This document shows positions 9,308 to 18,011 of a DNA stretch of 64,000 nt, piece after piece. The notes under the pieces were generated by a model. It did no database searches. It was given only the letters and a program-made list of their open reading frames with translations, and was not told where the DNA came from. Both the position numbers and the translations under genes were made by a program. Origin of the DNA: Anaerolineae bacterium (GTDB lineage: Bacteria; Chloroflexota; Anaerolineae; 4572-78; J111); assembly GCA_022071955.1 (NCBI GenBank), contig JAJVIM010000016.1:1-64000 (forward strand), written 5' to 3'. Every line of letters starts with the position of its first letter. The stretch's first letter is position 1.

Positions 9308-9766
9308 ATGAAATTGCACGATTTACAACCCGCTCCGGGAAGTGTTAAAAGAAAAAAACGTGTGGGCCGCGGTATGGCTTCTGGTCACGGTAAAACCAGT
9401 GGGCGCGGTATTAAAGGGCAAAACGCTCGTTCTGGCGGTGGTAAAGGGCCGTACTTTGAAGGTGGTCAGTTGCCTTTGGTTCGCCGGCTGCCGTTTCGAC
9501 GCGGTTTTACCAACATTCACCGGGTTGAATATTCTCCGGTAAACGTTGAGCGCCTGCAAGAAAAATTTGGCGAAGGCGGCCAGGAAGTTACCCCAGAAAC
9601 GCTGGTAGAAGCTGGCATTATCAAACCCTCGGATAAAGCCGTGGCTATTTTGGGCCGGGGCGAAATCACGGCGGCGCTAACGGTAAAGGCCCATCGCTTC
9701 TCTAAATCGGCTCAGGAAAAAATTGAAGCGGCCGGCGGCTCAGTAGAAGTTTTGCCGCTCTCGTAA
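9308..9766 (+). CDS. rplO: 50S ribosomal protein L15
   Basis: 152 aa. Glycine/arginine-rich N-terminal tail ([17 protein letters not shown], then GQNARSGGG), the [18 protein letters not shown] segment, and a compact C-terminal domain ending in [13 protein letters not shown]15 is a late 50S assembly protein. Immediately precedes secY, as in most spc operons. Confidence 0.97.
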   Translation: MKLHDLQPAPGSVKRKKRVGRGMASGHGKTSGRGIKGQNARSGGGKGPYFEGGQLPLVRRLPFRRGFTNIHRVEYSPVNVERLQEKFGEGGQEVTPETLVEAGIIKPSDKAVAILGRGEITAALTVKAHRFSKSAQEKIEAAGGSVEVLPLS

Positions 9767-9788
9767 TTTATACTTTAAGGATTACAGA

Positions 9789-11114
9789 ATGGTTGAAGCG
9801 ATTAGAAACGCGTTTACCCTGCCAGACCTGCGGCGAAAAATAGTTTTTACGCTGCTCATTTTGGTGGCTTATCGCGCGGCGGCACACGTGCCCGTGCCGG
9901 GCGTTGACAGCCAGGCGCTGCAAAACTTTTTGGCCTCTGGCGAAGGTGGCAGCACTATTGTTCAATTTTTGAACCTGCTGTCTGGCGGTGCGCTGGCTAA
10001 CTTTTCGGTGATGGCAATGGGGGTGTATCCCTACATTACCGCTTCGATTATTATCCAGTTGCTCACCCCACTGGTGCCGCAGTTGCAAGAGCTGTCCAAA
10101 GAAGGTGAACAGGGTCGGAACAAAATGAACCTGTACACCCACTGGTTGACCGTGCCGTTGGCCTTTTTGCAGGCTTATGGCCAGATCATCTTTATTCAGA
10201 GTTCTGTGCCTGGCATCTTGACCGATTTTGGTTTTGGCATCAATCCGTTGGGGACGCTGGCCACGATGGTAACAATGGTGGCCGGTACCATGATCGCCGT
10301 TTGGATGGGCGAACTCATCACCGAACAGGGCGTTGGCAACGGGTTATCAATCATCATCTTTGGTGGGATTGTGGCCCAAATGCCCAGCCATGTGGCCAAC
10401 TTTGTGAGCCGTGGGGATTGGGTTAACCTGATCCTGTTCTCGCTGATTACCGTGGCTACCATTGCCGTGATTGCCTTTGTGCAAGAAGGTCAGCGCCGGA
10501 TCCCGGTGCAGTATGGCAAACGCGTGCGCGGCACCCGGGTGTACGGCGGCCAGTCGGCCCACATTCCGTTAAAAGTTAACAGCGCCGGGATGATCCCGCT
10601 TATCTTTGCCCAGTCGATTATGATTTTCCCGAGCGCGGTGGCGGCCTCGTTCCAGTTTAGCGAAAACCAGTTTATCTCCGGTGTAGCCACCGGCATTGTT
10701 AACTGGTTTAGCCCCAACCCGCATTCGTGGCCGTACTGGATTCTGTACTTTTTGATGGTTGTCGGTTTCACCTACTTCTACACCGACGTCATCTTTAAGC
10801 AGCAAAACCTGTCTGAAAACCTGCAGCGGCAGGGTGGGTTTATTCCGGGCAAACGCCCTGGCCGGCAGACCAAAGTTTATCTGGAAACGGTGCTGCAGCG
10901 GATTACCCTGGTTGGCGCGCTGATGCTGGGTTTTGTGGCCATTTTGCCGTGGCTGGTTAATCTGGTTCCTGGCGTGAGCCAGAGCGGCGCTCAAACCCAG
11001 TCGTTGCTGATCACCAGCACTGGCCTGCTCATTGTGGTTGGGGTTGTGCTGGATACGATGAAGCAGCTTGAAGCCCAGTTGCTTATGCGCAACTACGAAG
11101 GGTTTATCAACTAG
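9789..11114 (+). CDS. secY: Protein translocase subunit SecY
   Basis: 441 aa, about ten hydrophobic segments. Plug/lateral gate landmarks are present: VPVPGVDSQAL near the N-terminus, YPYITASIIIQLLTPLVPQL, the ribosome-binding loop GQRRIPVQYGKRVRGTRVYG, and GFIPGKRPGRQT. SecY forms the inner membrane channel for exported proteins with SecE and SecG. It follows rplO by 22 bp; adk, commonly next, is absent and map follows instead. Confidence 0.98.
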   Translation: MVEAIRNAFTLPDLRRKIVFTLLILVAYRAAAHVPVPGVDSQALQNFLASGEGGSTIVQFLNLLSGGALANFSVMAMGVYPYITASIIIQLLTPLVPQLQELSKEGEQGRNKMNLYTHWLTVPLAFLQAYGQIIFIQSSVPGILTDFGFGINPLGTLATMVTMVAGTMIAVWMGELITEQGVGNGLSIIIFGGIVAQMPSHVANFVSRGDWVNLILFSLITVATIAVIAFVQEGQRRIPVQYGKRVRGTRVYGGQSAHIPLKVNSAGMIPLIFAQSIMIFPSAVAASFQFSENQFISGVATGIVNWFSPNPHSWPYWILYFLMVVGFTYFYTDVIFKQQNLSENLQRQGGFIPGKRPGRQTKVYLETVLQRITLVGALMLGFVAILPWLVNLVPGVSQSGAQTQSLLITSTGLLIVVGVVLDTMKQLEAQLLMRNYEGFIN

Positions 11115-11125
11115 TTTTTGTTAGA

Positions 11126-11914
11126 ATGCTAAATAGAGCCAGACGGATTGTCATCAAATCAAAAGCAGAAATAGAACTGATGCGTCAAGCCGGTTCTGTT
11201 GTCGCCAAGGCTCTGGCTGAAGTTAGAAAAAATGTAAAACCCGGTATTTCTACCGGCGAACTCAACGACATTGCCGAAGAGGTTTTGAACAGGCACAACG
11301 CCAAACCTGTATTTAAAGGATACCCCAGCCCTCATGCTGGCGGGCAGCCGTTTCCGGCCACTATCACCGCCTGTGTGAACGAAGAACTGGTTCACGGTAT
11401 CCCCAGCTACGATAAAATTTTGCGCGAAGGCGATATTTTTAGCGTAGATTGCGGAGCCTACTACCAGGGCTGGGTGGGAGATGCCGCCACAACCATTGCG
11501 GTGGGGCGCATTTCTAAAGAGGCCGAAAAACTCCTCCAGGTTACCGAACAGGCTTTGTACCTGGGCATTGCTCAGGCCAAAACTGGTAACCGCACCGGCG
11601 ATATTTCGGCCGCGATTCAGGAGTTTGTCGAACAAAACGGTTTCAGTGTTGTCAGAGAGTACACCGGGCACGGGGTTGGGCGCAACATGCACGAAGACCC
11701 GCAGGTGCCCAACTACGGCGAAAAAAATCACGGGGTGCCGTTGCGCCAGGGAATGACCATCGCCTTAGAACCAATGGTCAACGTAGGAACCTGGCGCACC
11801 AAATTGCTTGACGATGGTTGGATGGTAGTAACCGCCGACAGCAGCCTCTGCGCTCATTTTGAGCATTCGTTCGCCGTTACCGATGGTGAAGCAGACATTT
11901 TAACGCTATTGTAA
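11126..11914 (+). CDS. map: Methionine aminopeptidase, type I
   Basis: 262 aa. Removes the N-terminal Met from nascent chains. Metal ligands can be placed: D in [19 protein letters not shown] (two Asp), H in [20 protein letters not shown] in [10 protein letters not shown], and E in [11 protein letters not shown]. Short single-domain form without an extra zinc finger. Starts 12 bp after secY and is probably in the same transcript; rpmJ follows by 20 bp. Confidence 0.97.
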   Translation: MLNRARRIVIKSKAEIELMRQAGSVVAKALAEVRKNVKPGISTGELNDIAEEVLNRHNAKPVFKGYPSPHAGGQPFPATITACVNEELVHGIPSYDKILREGDIFSVDCGAYYQGWVGDAATTIAVGRISKEAEKLLQVTEQALYLGIAQAKTGNRTGDISAAIQEFVEQNGFSVVREYTGHGVGRNMHEDPQVPNYGEKNHGVPLRQGMTIALEPMVNVGTWRTKLLDDGWMVVTADSSLCAHFEHSFAVTDGEADILTLL

Positions 11915-11934
11915 GTTACGTAGGAGCGTGCATT

Positions 11935-12048
11935 GTGAAAGTAAGACCTTCTATCAAACGTCGATGTGACAACTGCAAAATTATCAAACGTCGTGGTGTT
12001 GTTAGGGTGATTTGCACTAACCCCCGGCACAAGCAGCGCCAAGGATAA
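11935..12048 (+). CDS. rpmJ: 50S ribosomal protein L36 (GTG start)
   Basis: 37 aa, with GTG start at 11935 preceded by TAGGAG. The translation begins [20 protein letters not shown] and ends [12 protein letters not shown]; three Cys and one His give the zinc-binding C-plus form. L36 lies in the 50S near the factor-binding region. infA, usually just before rpmJ, is absent. Confidence 0.96.
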   Translation: MKVRPSIKRRCDNCKIIKRRGVVRVICTNPRHKQRQG

Positions 12049-12061
12049 GGAGAAGTAAAAT

Positions 12062-12442
12062 ATGGCTCGTATTGCTGGTGTTGACCTGCCGCGCGAAAAA
12101 CGCGTTGAAATTGGGTTAACCTATATTTATGGCGTCGGTTTAACGACAAGCCAGGAAATTTTAACCAAAGCGGGCATTAGCCCGGATACCCGCGTCAAGG
12201 ACCTGTCGGAAGATGAAATTATCAGCTTGCGCGATACCATCGACCGCGATTACGTGGTAGAAGGTGACTTGCGCCGGGAAGTTGGCCTGAGCATCAAACG
12301 CCTGCAAGAAATTGGCTGTTACCGCGGCTTGCGGCATCGCCGAAACTTGCCGGCCCGCGGCCAACGCACCCGCACCAACGCCCGCACCCGGCGTGGTAGT
12401 CGCAAAACCGTGGCCGGTAAAAAACGAGCTGCTCGCAAGTAA
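12062..12442 (+). CDS. rpsM: 30S ribosomal protein S13
   Basis: 126 aa. [20 protein letters not shown], the H2TH-type core, and the basic tail [20 protein letters not shown] are diagnostic. S13 makes bridges to the 50S subunit and touches P-site tRNA. Start of the alpha-operon block, 14 bp after rpmJ. Confidence 0.98.
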   Translation: MARIAGVDLPREKRVEIGLTYIYGVGLTTSQEILTKAGISPDTRVKDLSEDEIISLRDTIDRDYVVEGDLRREVGLSIKRLQEIGCYRGLRHRRNLPARGQRTRTNARTRRGSRKTVAGKKRAARK

Positions 12443-12471
12443 GGTATTTTTTAATCTGATCTGGAGGACCG

Positions 12472-12873
12472 ATGGCAAAACAAAAAGCACGACGGGTACG
12501 AACTGGCAGTAAAAAAGAAAGAAAAAATATCCCGTCCGGTAAAGCATTTATCTACGCAACCTTTAATAACACCATTATTACCATTACCGATCCCTACGGT
12601 AACACGGTATCTTGGGCCAGCGCTGGTACCAGCGGCTTTAAAGGATCGCGCAAAAGCACGCCGTATGCGGCCCAGTTGGCGGCAACCAATGCCGCTAAGG
12701 CTGCCCAGGAACACGGGGTGCGTGAACTGGATGTGTTTGTAAAAGGCCCTGGCCCTGGCCGCGAAGCTGCTATTCGGGCGTTGCAGGCCGCTGAAATGAA
12801 ACTGACGTCTATTACCGATAAAACGCCGATTCCACACAACGGTTGCCGGCCGCCTAAAAAGCGCCGCGTTTAA
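12472..12873 (+). CDS. rpsK: 30S ribosomal protein S11
   Basis: 133 aa. [20 protein letters not shown], then [15 protein letters not shown] and [15 protein letters not shown], ending [16 protein letters not shown], all typical of S11 in the 30S platform. Preceded by GGAGGACCG. Confidence 0.98.
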   Translation: MAKQKARRVRTGSKKERKNIPSGKAFIYATFNNTIITITDPYGNTVSWASAGTSGFKGSRKSTPYAAQLAATNAAKAAQEHGVRELDVFVKGPGPGREAAIRALQAAEMKLTSITDKTPIPHNGCRPPKKRRV

Positions 12874-12984
12874 GTGGGGTTGTTGGTTAGCACGACATCT
12901 ATAAGTCATGTCAAAGAGGGACGAAGGGTGAGCCAAGCCCGTAAACCTCTTTAATTTATTAGAGATACTATTTAGGAGGATAAG
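12874..12984 (+). promoter_or_regulatory. Possible structured leader before rpsD
   Basis: A 111-bp gap with several pairing options: AAAGAGG (about 12913) with CCTCTTT (about 12946), an inner GGG-CCC pairing, and GACAT/ATGTC (about 12893 and 12907). S4 autoregulates through structured mRNA in model bacteria (known), so a leader here would make sense, but I cannot match it to a described S4 leader class (inference). Confidence 0.3.
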
Positions 12985-13620
12985 TTGGCACGTTATACAG
13001 ACCCAGTTTGCAAACTGTGTCGCCAGGAAGGCGAAAAGTTATTTCTAAAAGGTGATCGCTGTTTTTCACCCAAATGCTCCTTTGAGCGACGTTCGTATCC
13101 GCCCGGGCTGCATGGCCGCCAGGCCCAGTTCCGCCGCAAAGAATCAGATTACCGCATGCAGCTTAGAGCCAAGCAAAAAGCGCGGCGCGTGTACGGCGTT
13201 TACGAGCGCCAGTTCCGCCGCTATTTCCGCCAGGCCCAAACTCAAAAAGGGTTGACCGGCCAAAACCTGCTGTCAATTCTGGAAAGTCGCCTGGACAACG
13301 TTATTTACCGGTTGGGCCTTGCTTCATCGCGGGCTCAAGCCCGGCAACTGGTTATTCACGGCCACTTTGATGTAAACGGCCGCAAAACCAACATTCCGTC
13401 GTTTTTGGTTAGCCCTAACGATGTCATTGTGGTCCGTGAAGGCAGCAAAAAGAGCGCCTTCTTTAAAGAGGCTGCCCAGAGCCTGGACGAGGGACGCGTG
13501 CCCGATTGGCTGAATTTAGACGCCAAAGCGCTTTCGGCGCGCGTGGTCAGCTTGCCAACCCGCGATCACATTGATGCCACCCTCGATGAGCAGTTGATTG
13601 TTGAGTACTACAGCCGCTAG
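12985..13620 (+). CDS. rpsD: 30S ribosomal protein S4, zinc-binding form (TTG start)
   Basis: 211 aa from TTG 12985, with AGGAGG at 12974-12979. N-terminal cysteines ([18 protein letters not shown], then C five residues on) match the C-plus S4 zinc site. The S4 RNA-binding domain is [20 protein letters not shown] followed by [15 protein letters not shown]4 nucleates 30S assembly. Confidence 0.97.
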   Translation: MARYTDPVCKLCRQEGEKLFLKGDRCFSPKCSFERRSYPPGLHGRQAQFRRKESDYRMQLRAKQKARRVYGVYERQFRRYFRQAQTQKGLTGQNLLSILESRLDNVIYRLGLASSRAQARQLVIHGHFDVNGRKTNIPSFLVSPNDVIVVREGSKKSAFFKEAAQSLDEGRVPDWLNLDAKALSARVVSLPTRDHIDATLDEQLIVEYYSR

Positions 13621-13687
13621 GTTGTGGTTTGGCAATCAACAGAGACAACAATAATTATTTAGTGTAGCAATTTTGGAGGGTGTTCCG

Positions 13688-14677
13688 TTGTCTGAATTTA
13701 ATATGGTCTTACCCAAAATTGAAACCGAAGCCAGTTCAAAGAGTTATGGCCGGTTTGTGATTGGCCCGTTAGAAAATGGGTATGGGATTACGTTGGGCAA
13801 TGCCCTGCGGCGAGTGTTGTTGTCGTCGCTCACCGGCGCGGCCGTAACGTCAATTAGAGTGAGTGGGGTTCATCACGAGTTTTCGGCGATTCCGCACGTT
13901 AAAGAAGATATGACCGCGCTCATTCTCAATGTCAAACAGCTCAGGCTTAAGCTGCATCAAAACGAGTCGGCTCGCTTGCGCGTAGAAATCAAAGGTGAGG
14001 GCGCGGTAACGGCCGGTGACTTTGAAGTGCCGCCGCACGTGGAAATTATCAACCCGGAATTGTACCTGCTCACCGCCGATTCCGCCGAAGCCGAACTTGA
14101 TATTGAGCTGGTTGTGCAAATGGGGCGTGGTTACTCGCCGGCCGAAGAACGCGGCAAACTGCCCATTGGTGAAATCCCGGTTGACGCAATTTTCAGCCCG
14201 GTGCGCAAAGCCAACTACGTGGTTGAACGCGCCCGCATTGGCCAGGCCACCGACTACGACCGCCTGCGCATGGAAATCACCACCGATGGCAGCATTTTGC
14301 CCCACGATGCCTTAAACGAGTCTGCCCGTATTTTGGTGCAGCACTTCTCGCTGGTGGCCGGTGGTGTAACCGAAGCCGACATTCCCGAAGAACCACGCGA
14401 AGAGAGTAGCTTGCCCAGTAAAGTTAAAGAGATGCCCATTGAGGACCTTGAACTGACCGTACGGGCCTACAACTGCCTCAAACGCGCCGGCATCACTCAG
14501 GTTGGTGAGATTTTAGAAAAGCTTAAGAAAGGACAGGATGAGATTCTGGCCATCCGCAACTTTGGGCAAAAGTCGTTGGATGAACTGATGGAAAAGCTTG
14601 AGGAAAAAGGCTATCTGAACCTGGTAGAAGATGGTGACGAAATCGCCGCGCCCAAAGTGCCAGATTTCATGGAATAA
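13688..14677 (+). CDS. rpoA: DNA-directed RNA polymerase subunit alpha (TTG start)
   Basis: 329 aa, the same as E. coli. Start placed at TTG 13688 because GGAGGG (13675-13680) is 7 nt upstream; an in-frame start at 13673 would lie upstream of that site. N-terminal dimerisation domain shows GYGITLGNALRRVLLSSLTG; the C-terminal DNA/activator-binding domain shows IEDLELTVRAYNCLKRAGI and IRNFGQKSLDELMEKL. The two are joined by an acidic linker near residue 235. Confidence 0.97.
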   Translation: MSEFNMVLPKIETEASSKSYGRFVIGPLENGYGITLGNALRRVLLSSLTGAAVTSIRVSGVHHEFSAIPHVKEDMTALILNVKQLRLKLHQNESARLRVEIKGEGAVTAGDFEVPPHVEIINPELYLLTADSAEAELDIELVVQMGRGYSPAEERGKLPIGEIPVDAIFSPVRKANYVVERARIGQATDYDRLRMEITTDGSILPHDALNESARILVQHFSLVAGGVTEADIPEEPREESSLPSKVKEMPIEDLELTVRAYNCLKRAGITQVGEILEKLKKGQDEILAIRNFGQKSLDELMEKLEEKGYLNLVEDGDEIAAPKVPDFME

Positions 14678-14707
14678 TCCTGTACCTGGATTTTAGGAGA
14701 ACTATTA

Positions 14708-15067
14708 ATGCGACATAATGTAATGGGCCGAAAATTAGGCCGCTCAAAAGATCAGAGACGCGCTCTGTTCAAAATTCTGACTACCGAACTTTTCCGGCAC
14801 AACCGGATTAAAACCACCGAAGCCAAAGCCAAGGCCATTCAGCCCATTGCTGAAAAGCTGGTAACCCTGGCCAAACGCGGCGACCTGCACGCCCGGCGGC
14901 AGGCCGCCCGCGAACTGCACGATCCGGCTGTGCTGCAAAAACTGTTCAATGAAATTGGGCCGAGCGTGAGCAGCCGCACCGGCGGTTATACCCGTATCTA
15001 CAAATTGGGGCCTCGCCAGGGTGATGCCGCAGAAATGGCCTTGATTGAACTGGTGGACATGGGGTGA
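14708..15067 (+). CDS. rplQ: 50S ribosomal protein L17
   Basis: 119 aa. [19 protein letters not shown] and [20 protein letters not shown] are the L17 signature; the end [20 protein letters not shown] is also typical. The TGA overlaps the GTG start of truA by 4 bp. Confidence 0.97.
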   Translation: MRHNVMGRKLGRSKDQRRALFKILTTELFRHNRIKTTEAKAKAIQPIAEKLVTLAKRGDLHARRQAARELHDPAVLQKLFNEIGPSVSSRTGGYTRIYKLGPRQGDAAEMALIELVDMG

Positions 15068-15825
15068 GCGAATCCCCGGTCTGTCGTTACCGGGCTACGG
15101 TTGAATATGATGGCACCGACTTTTTGGGCTATCAAATTCAGGCGGCCGGGCGCACAGTTCAGGGTGAAATTGAAGCCAGTCTGCAAAAAATCACTCAATC
15201 GTTTGTCAGGATTGATGGCGCCGGCAGAACAGACGCCGGGGTTCACGCTACCGGGCAGGTTATTGCCTTCAACGTGGCCTGGCGTCACAGTTTAACAGAA
15301 TTACATCGTGCGCTCAATGCAACATTACCGCGCGATATTGTTATCAGGACATTAACAACCACAGACCGTGACTTTCACCCCAGATTTGGGGCACTGAGCC
15401 GCACGTATCGGTATCAAATTATCAACCAGCGGTGGCCCAGCGTTATGCAGCAACGGTACGCTTATCACATTGAGCGCAGCCTTGATGTTGAAGCAATGAA
15501 TATCGCCAGCCGGTATCTTATTGGCAGCCACGATTTCGCTTCGTTTGGCAAGCCGCCGCAGGGCGAAAACACCGTGCGACGGGTAACGCAGGCCGAGTGG
15601 CTGGTAGAAGCTGGCAACCGCATTGTTTTTGAGATTACCGCCAATGCGTTTTTGTACCGGATGGTTAGAAATATTGTCGGAACGATGGTGCAGGTAGGCA
15701 GCGGCCAGCTTTTGCCCGATGATGTTCAACAGATATTGCTGGCTAAAAATTTAAAATTGTCGGCGGCACCGGCCCCGGCGCACGGTTTGTGTTTGGTTAA
15801 TGTAACTTATCCCGATAGTACGTAA
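15064..15825 (+). CDS. truA: tRNA pseudouridine(38-40) synthase
   Basis: 253 aa, GTG start overlapping rplQ by 4 bp. Converts U38-40 in the anticodon arm to pseudouridine. Catalytic Asp lies in [14 protein letters not shown]; other family marks are [24 protein letters not shown] and [15 protein letters not shown]. The rplQ-truA-rplM-rpsI order is common in Gram-positive bacteria and relatives. Confidence 0.96.
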   Translation: MSESPVCRYRATVEYDGTDFLGYQIQAAGRTVQGEIEASLQKITQSFVRIDGAGRTDAGVHATGQVIAFNVAWRHSLTELHRALNATLPRDIVIRTLTTTDRDFHPRFGALSRTYRYQIINQRWPSVMQQRYAYHIERSLDVEAMNIASRYLIGSHDFASFGKPPQGENTVRRVTQAEWLVEAGNRIVFEITANAFLYRMVRNIVGTMVQVGSGQLLPDDVQQILLAKNLKLSAAPAPAHGLCLVNVTYPDST

Positions 15826-15861
15826 GGCGATGAATGATTGCCTTGTAGAGGAGAACTACCA

Positions 15862-16296
15862 GTGAAAACGACAGTAAGTGCAAGAGAACAGGATATTCAA
15901 CGAGATTGGTATGTAGTAGACGCCCAGGGGCAAACTCTGGGCCGGCTGGCTACCCGCGTTGCCACCGTGCTGCGCGGCAAACACAAAGCCCTGTATACCC
16001 CTCATGTTGATTGTGGCGATTACGTTATTATTGTGAACGCCGAAAAAGTTCACGCAACCGGCCAGAAAATGACTCAAAAGAAATATTACCGCCACTCTGG
16101 CTATCCCGGCGGATTAACCGAAATTACGTTGCGTGACCAGTTACAAAAATTCCCGGAACGCGTTCTTGAGTCTGCGGTGCGGGGGATGCTGCCCAAAAAT
16201 CGGTTGGGCCGGCAGATGTTTAAAAAATTAAAGGTATATGCTGGCCCAGAACATCCGCATCAAGCCCAGCAACCCAAATCACTGGAACTGAAATAA
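15862..16296 (+). CDS. rplM: 50S ribosomal protein L13 (GTG start)
   Basis: 144 aa from GTG 15862 with GAGGAG upstream; an earlier in-frame ATG at 15838 lies before that site and lacks family support. [20 protein letters not shown], then [19 protein letters not shown] and [20 protein letters not shown] are typical. L13 is an early 50S assembly protein, always paired with S9. Confidence 0.96.
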   Translation: MKTTVSAREQDIQRDWYVVDAQGQTLGRLATRVATVLRGKHKALYTPHVDCGDYVIIVNAEKVHATGQKMTQKKYYRHSGYPGGLTEITLRDQLQKFPERVLESAVRGMLPKNRLGRQMFKKLKVYAGPEHPHQAQQPKSLELK

Positions 16297-16315
16297 AAAT
16301 TGAGGAATAGAAATT

Positions 16316-16717
16316 ATGGCAGATACTCAATACTACGAAGGTCTTGGTCGGCGTAAAGAATCATCCGCGCGCGTGCGGTTGCATACCGGCGGCACCGGAA
16401 ACGTGGCTACCGTTAACGACAAACCGCTGGCGGAGTACTTCTCTCGCAAAGTGGATCAGCAGCAAATCAATAAACCCTTCAGAGTTACTGGTACCGAAGG
16501 CCGCTTTGACATCACCGTAAAAGTTGATGGCGGCGGGGTGACCGGCCAGGCGGGTGCGGTAAAACTGGGCATTGCCCGGGCGCTGCTCAAAGCCGATCCG
16601 GACTACCGCAAAGTGCTGCGCCAATACGGTTTGCTAACCAGAGATGCGCGGGCCAAAGAACGCAAGAAACCCGGCCTCAAACGCGCCCGCAAAGCACCTC
16701 AGTACACCAAGCGCTAA
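16316..16717 (+). CDS. rpsI: 30S ribosomal protein S9
   Basis: 133 aa. GLGRRKESSARVRLHTG, then DITVKVDGGGVTGQAGAVKL, and the tRNA-touching C-terminal tail KKPGLKRARKAPQYTKR. Last gene of the ribosomal block; a strong terminator follows after about 50 bp. Confidence 0.98.
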   Translation: MADTQYYEGLGRRKESSARVRLHTGGTGNVATVNDKPLAEYFSRKVDQQQINKPFRVTGTEGRFDITVKVDGGGVTGQAGAVKLGIARALLKADPDYRKVLRQYGLLTRDARAKERKKPGLKRARKAPQYTKR

Positions 16718-16770
16718 TTGCAGTTTCGCTGGATACAAAACGAAGTTTAGTTGTACTCTACGGTTGAAAA

Positions 16771-16810
16771 AAAAGAGATGCCTTTGCAACCAAAGGTATC
16801 TCTTTTCTAT
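16771..16810 (+). terminator. Rho-independent terminator of the ribosomal operon
   Basis: A 16-bp stem, AAAAGAGATGCCTTTG with loop CAAC and CAAAGGTATCTCTTTT, one G-U pair, ending in a T-rich run (TTTTCTATTTT). Located about 50 bp after rpsI, it should close the roughly 16-kb operon. Confidence 0.9.
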
Positions 16811-16864
16811 TTTACCGGGAGTGTGACCGAATCGAGGCTCGGTAACTGTGTATGAAAATGTAGC

Positions 16865-16892
16865 GTAGGGGCGCTTCGCGAAGCGCCCCTAC
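16865..16892. repeat. 28-bp perfect palindrome, copy 1
   Basis: GTAGGGGCGCTTCG followed by its exact reverse complement. An identical copy is at 52974-53001 and a variant with paired changes at 57185-57212. It lies between the ribosomal terminator and the convergent prenyltransferase gene, so it is probably a REP-like dispersed element. Confidence 0.85.
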
Positions 16893-17020
16893 ATTCACGG
16901 GCAGTAGGTTAGCTTGTTGTGTGACCGCTGGGCTGCAAGCCCGGCCTAAGATTTCGCCGGTTCGCAGGCTCGTTTATTTTTACAGCAGTTCGACAGAACC
17001 GGGGGTTCGATACCAACAAT

Positions 17021-17050
17021 GAAAATAATATTGGGGGAACTACCCCCCAA
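17021..17050 (-). terminator. Terminator of the UbiA-type gene
   Basis: Read on the minus strand, TTGGGGGG-TAGTT-CCCCCAA is followed by TATTATTTTC. It lies 25 bp beyond the stop of the minus-strand prenyltransferase gene. The rest of 16893-17020 holds a second imperfect palindrome around GTTCGACAGAAC but no gene. Confidence 0.55.
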
Positions 17051-17074
17051 GCCCCCCGGCCTGCGGTGCCATTT

Positions 17075-17986
17075 TTACAGCCGGTACAGAATAAACAGTA
17101 CCGCCAGGCCAAACAACACAATATTAACCTGCAAGGGCCTGTCTGTTAACAATACTTCGTCCGGGGCGCCGCCGTTACCCTGCACGTGAATCACGTACAA
17201 ATAGCGGAAGATACCGTAAACAATAAACGGGATGGTTAGCATCATCAGATGGTTGGCCGGCAGGTTAGGCGCAGAAAAAGTATAAAAAGCATAGGTCACC
17301 ACGGTGCCGGTAGTTACTACCGACATCATCGAGTCAAGAAACTGAAGGTTGTACTGGTTAAGAATTGACCGGGTGTTAACCGCTTTGCCTTTTAACAGGA
17401 CCAACTCCTGGCGGCGTTTGCCCAGCCCTAAAAACAGGGCCAGCAGCACCGTAAACACGTACAGCCACGGCGAAAACCTTTCCGCAGCAACCAGCGGCAC
17501 TCCGGCAGCTACCCGCAGCACAAAACCGGCGGCAATGGTCAACACATCGACAATGACCATGTTCTTCAAAAAGAACGAGTAAGCAATTTGCAGCAGCAGA
17601 TACGCGGTTACAATTATCCCAAATGTAACATTTAGCGCATAGCTTAAAGGGAGAGTAATGGCCGGCAGCAGAAAAGCGACGGCCATTGCCACGCCAAATG
17701 GCACAACACCGGCGGCGATGGGCCGGTTTCGTTTTACGGGGTGCTGGCGATCTTTTTCTACGTCAACCAGGTCATTAATTAAATACACCGTCCCGGAGAT
17801 CAGGCACAGCAGCACAAAACCGGCCAGGGTGCGCAGCAAAAGGTCGGGCTGAAAAAGTTTAACATCAAAGACCAGCGCCGCAAAAACAAATCCGTTTTTG
17901 GTCCATTGTTTGGGTCTGAGGGTTTTGAAAATTCCTTTAATCAAAATCGTATGCTCCAAAAATTTATAGAGCACCATGATACTCAA
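17075..17986 (-). CDS. UbiA-family prenyltransferase, DPPR synthase-like
   Basis: 303 aa integral membrane protein with about eight to nine hydrophobic segments. The first Asp-rich motif is NDLVDVEKDRQHPVKRNRPI (UbiA fold, Mg-polyprenyl diphosphate site), and LRPKQWTKNGFVFAALVF resembles decaprenyl-phosphate phosphoribosyltransferase (the Rv3806c family), which attaches phosphoribose to a polyprenyl phosphate. No arabinose or cell-wall epimerase genes are next to it, so the product is uncertain. Divergent from tlyA with only 25 bp between starts; a second ATG three codons in is possible. Confidence 0.8.
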   Translation of the reverse strand: MSIMVLYKFLEHTILIKGIFKTLRPKQWTKNGFVFAALVFDVKLFQPDLLLRTLAGFVLLCLISGTVYLINDLVDVEKDRQHPVKRNRPIAAGVVPFGVAMAVAFLLPAITLPLSYALNVTFGIIVTAYLLLQIAYSFFLKNMVIVDVLTIAAGFVLRVAAGVPLVAAERFSPWLYVFTVLLALFLGLGKRRQELVLLKGKAVNTRSILNQYNLQFLDSMMSVVTTGTVVTYAFYTFSAPNLPANHLMMLTIPFIVYGIFRYLYVIHVQGNGGAPDEVLLTDRPLQVNIVLFGLAVLFILYRL

Positions 17987-18011
17987 ATGGAAAGGCTAGG
18001 CAAACATCCAA

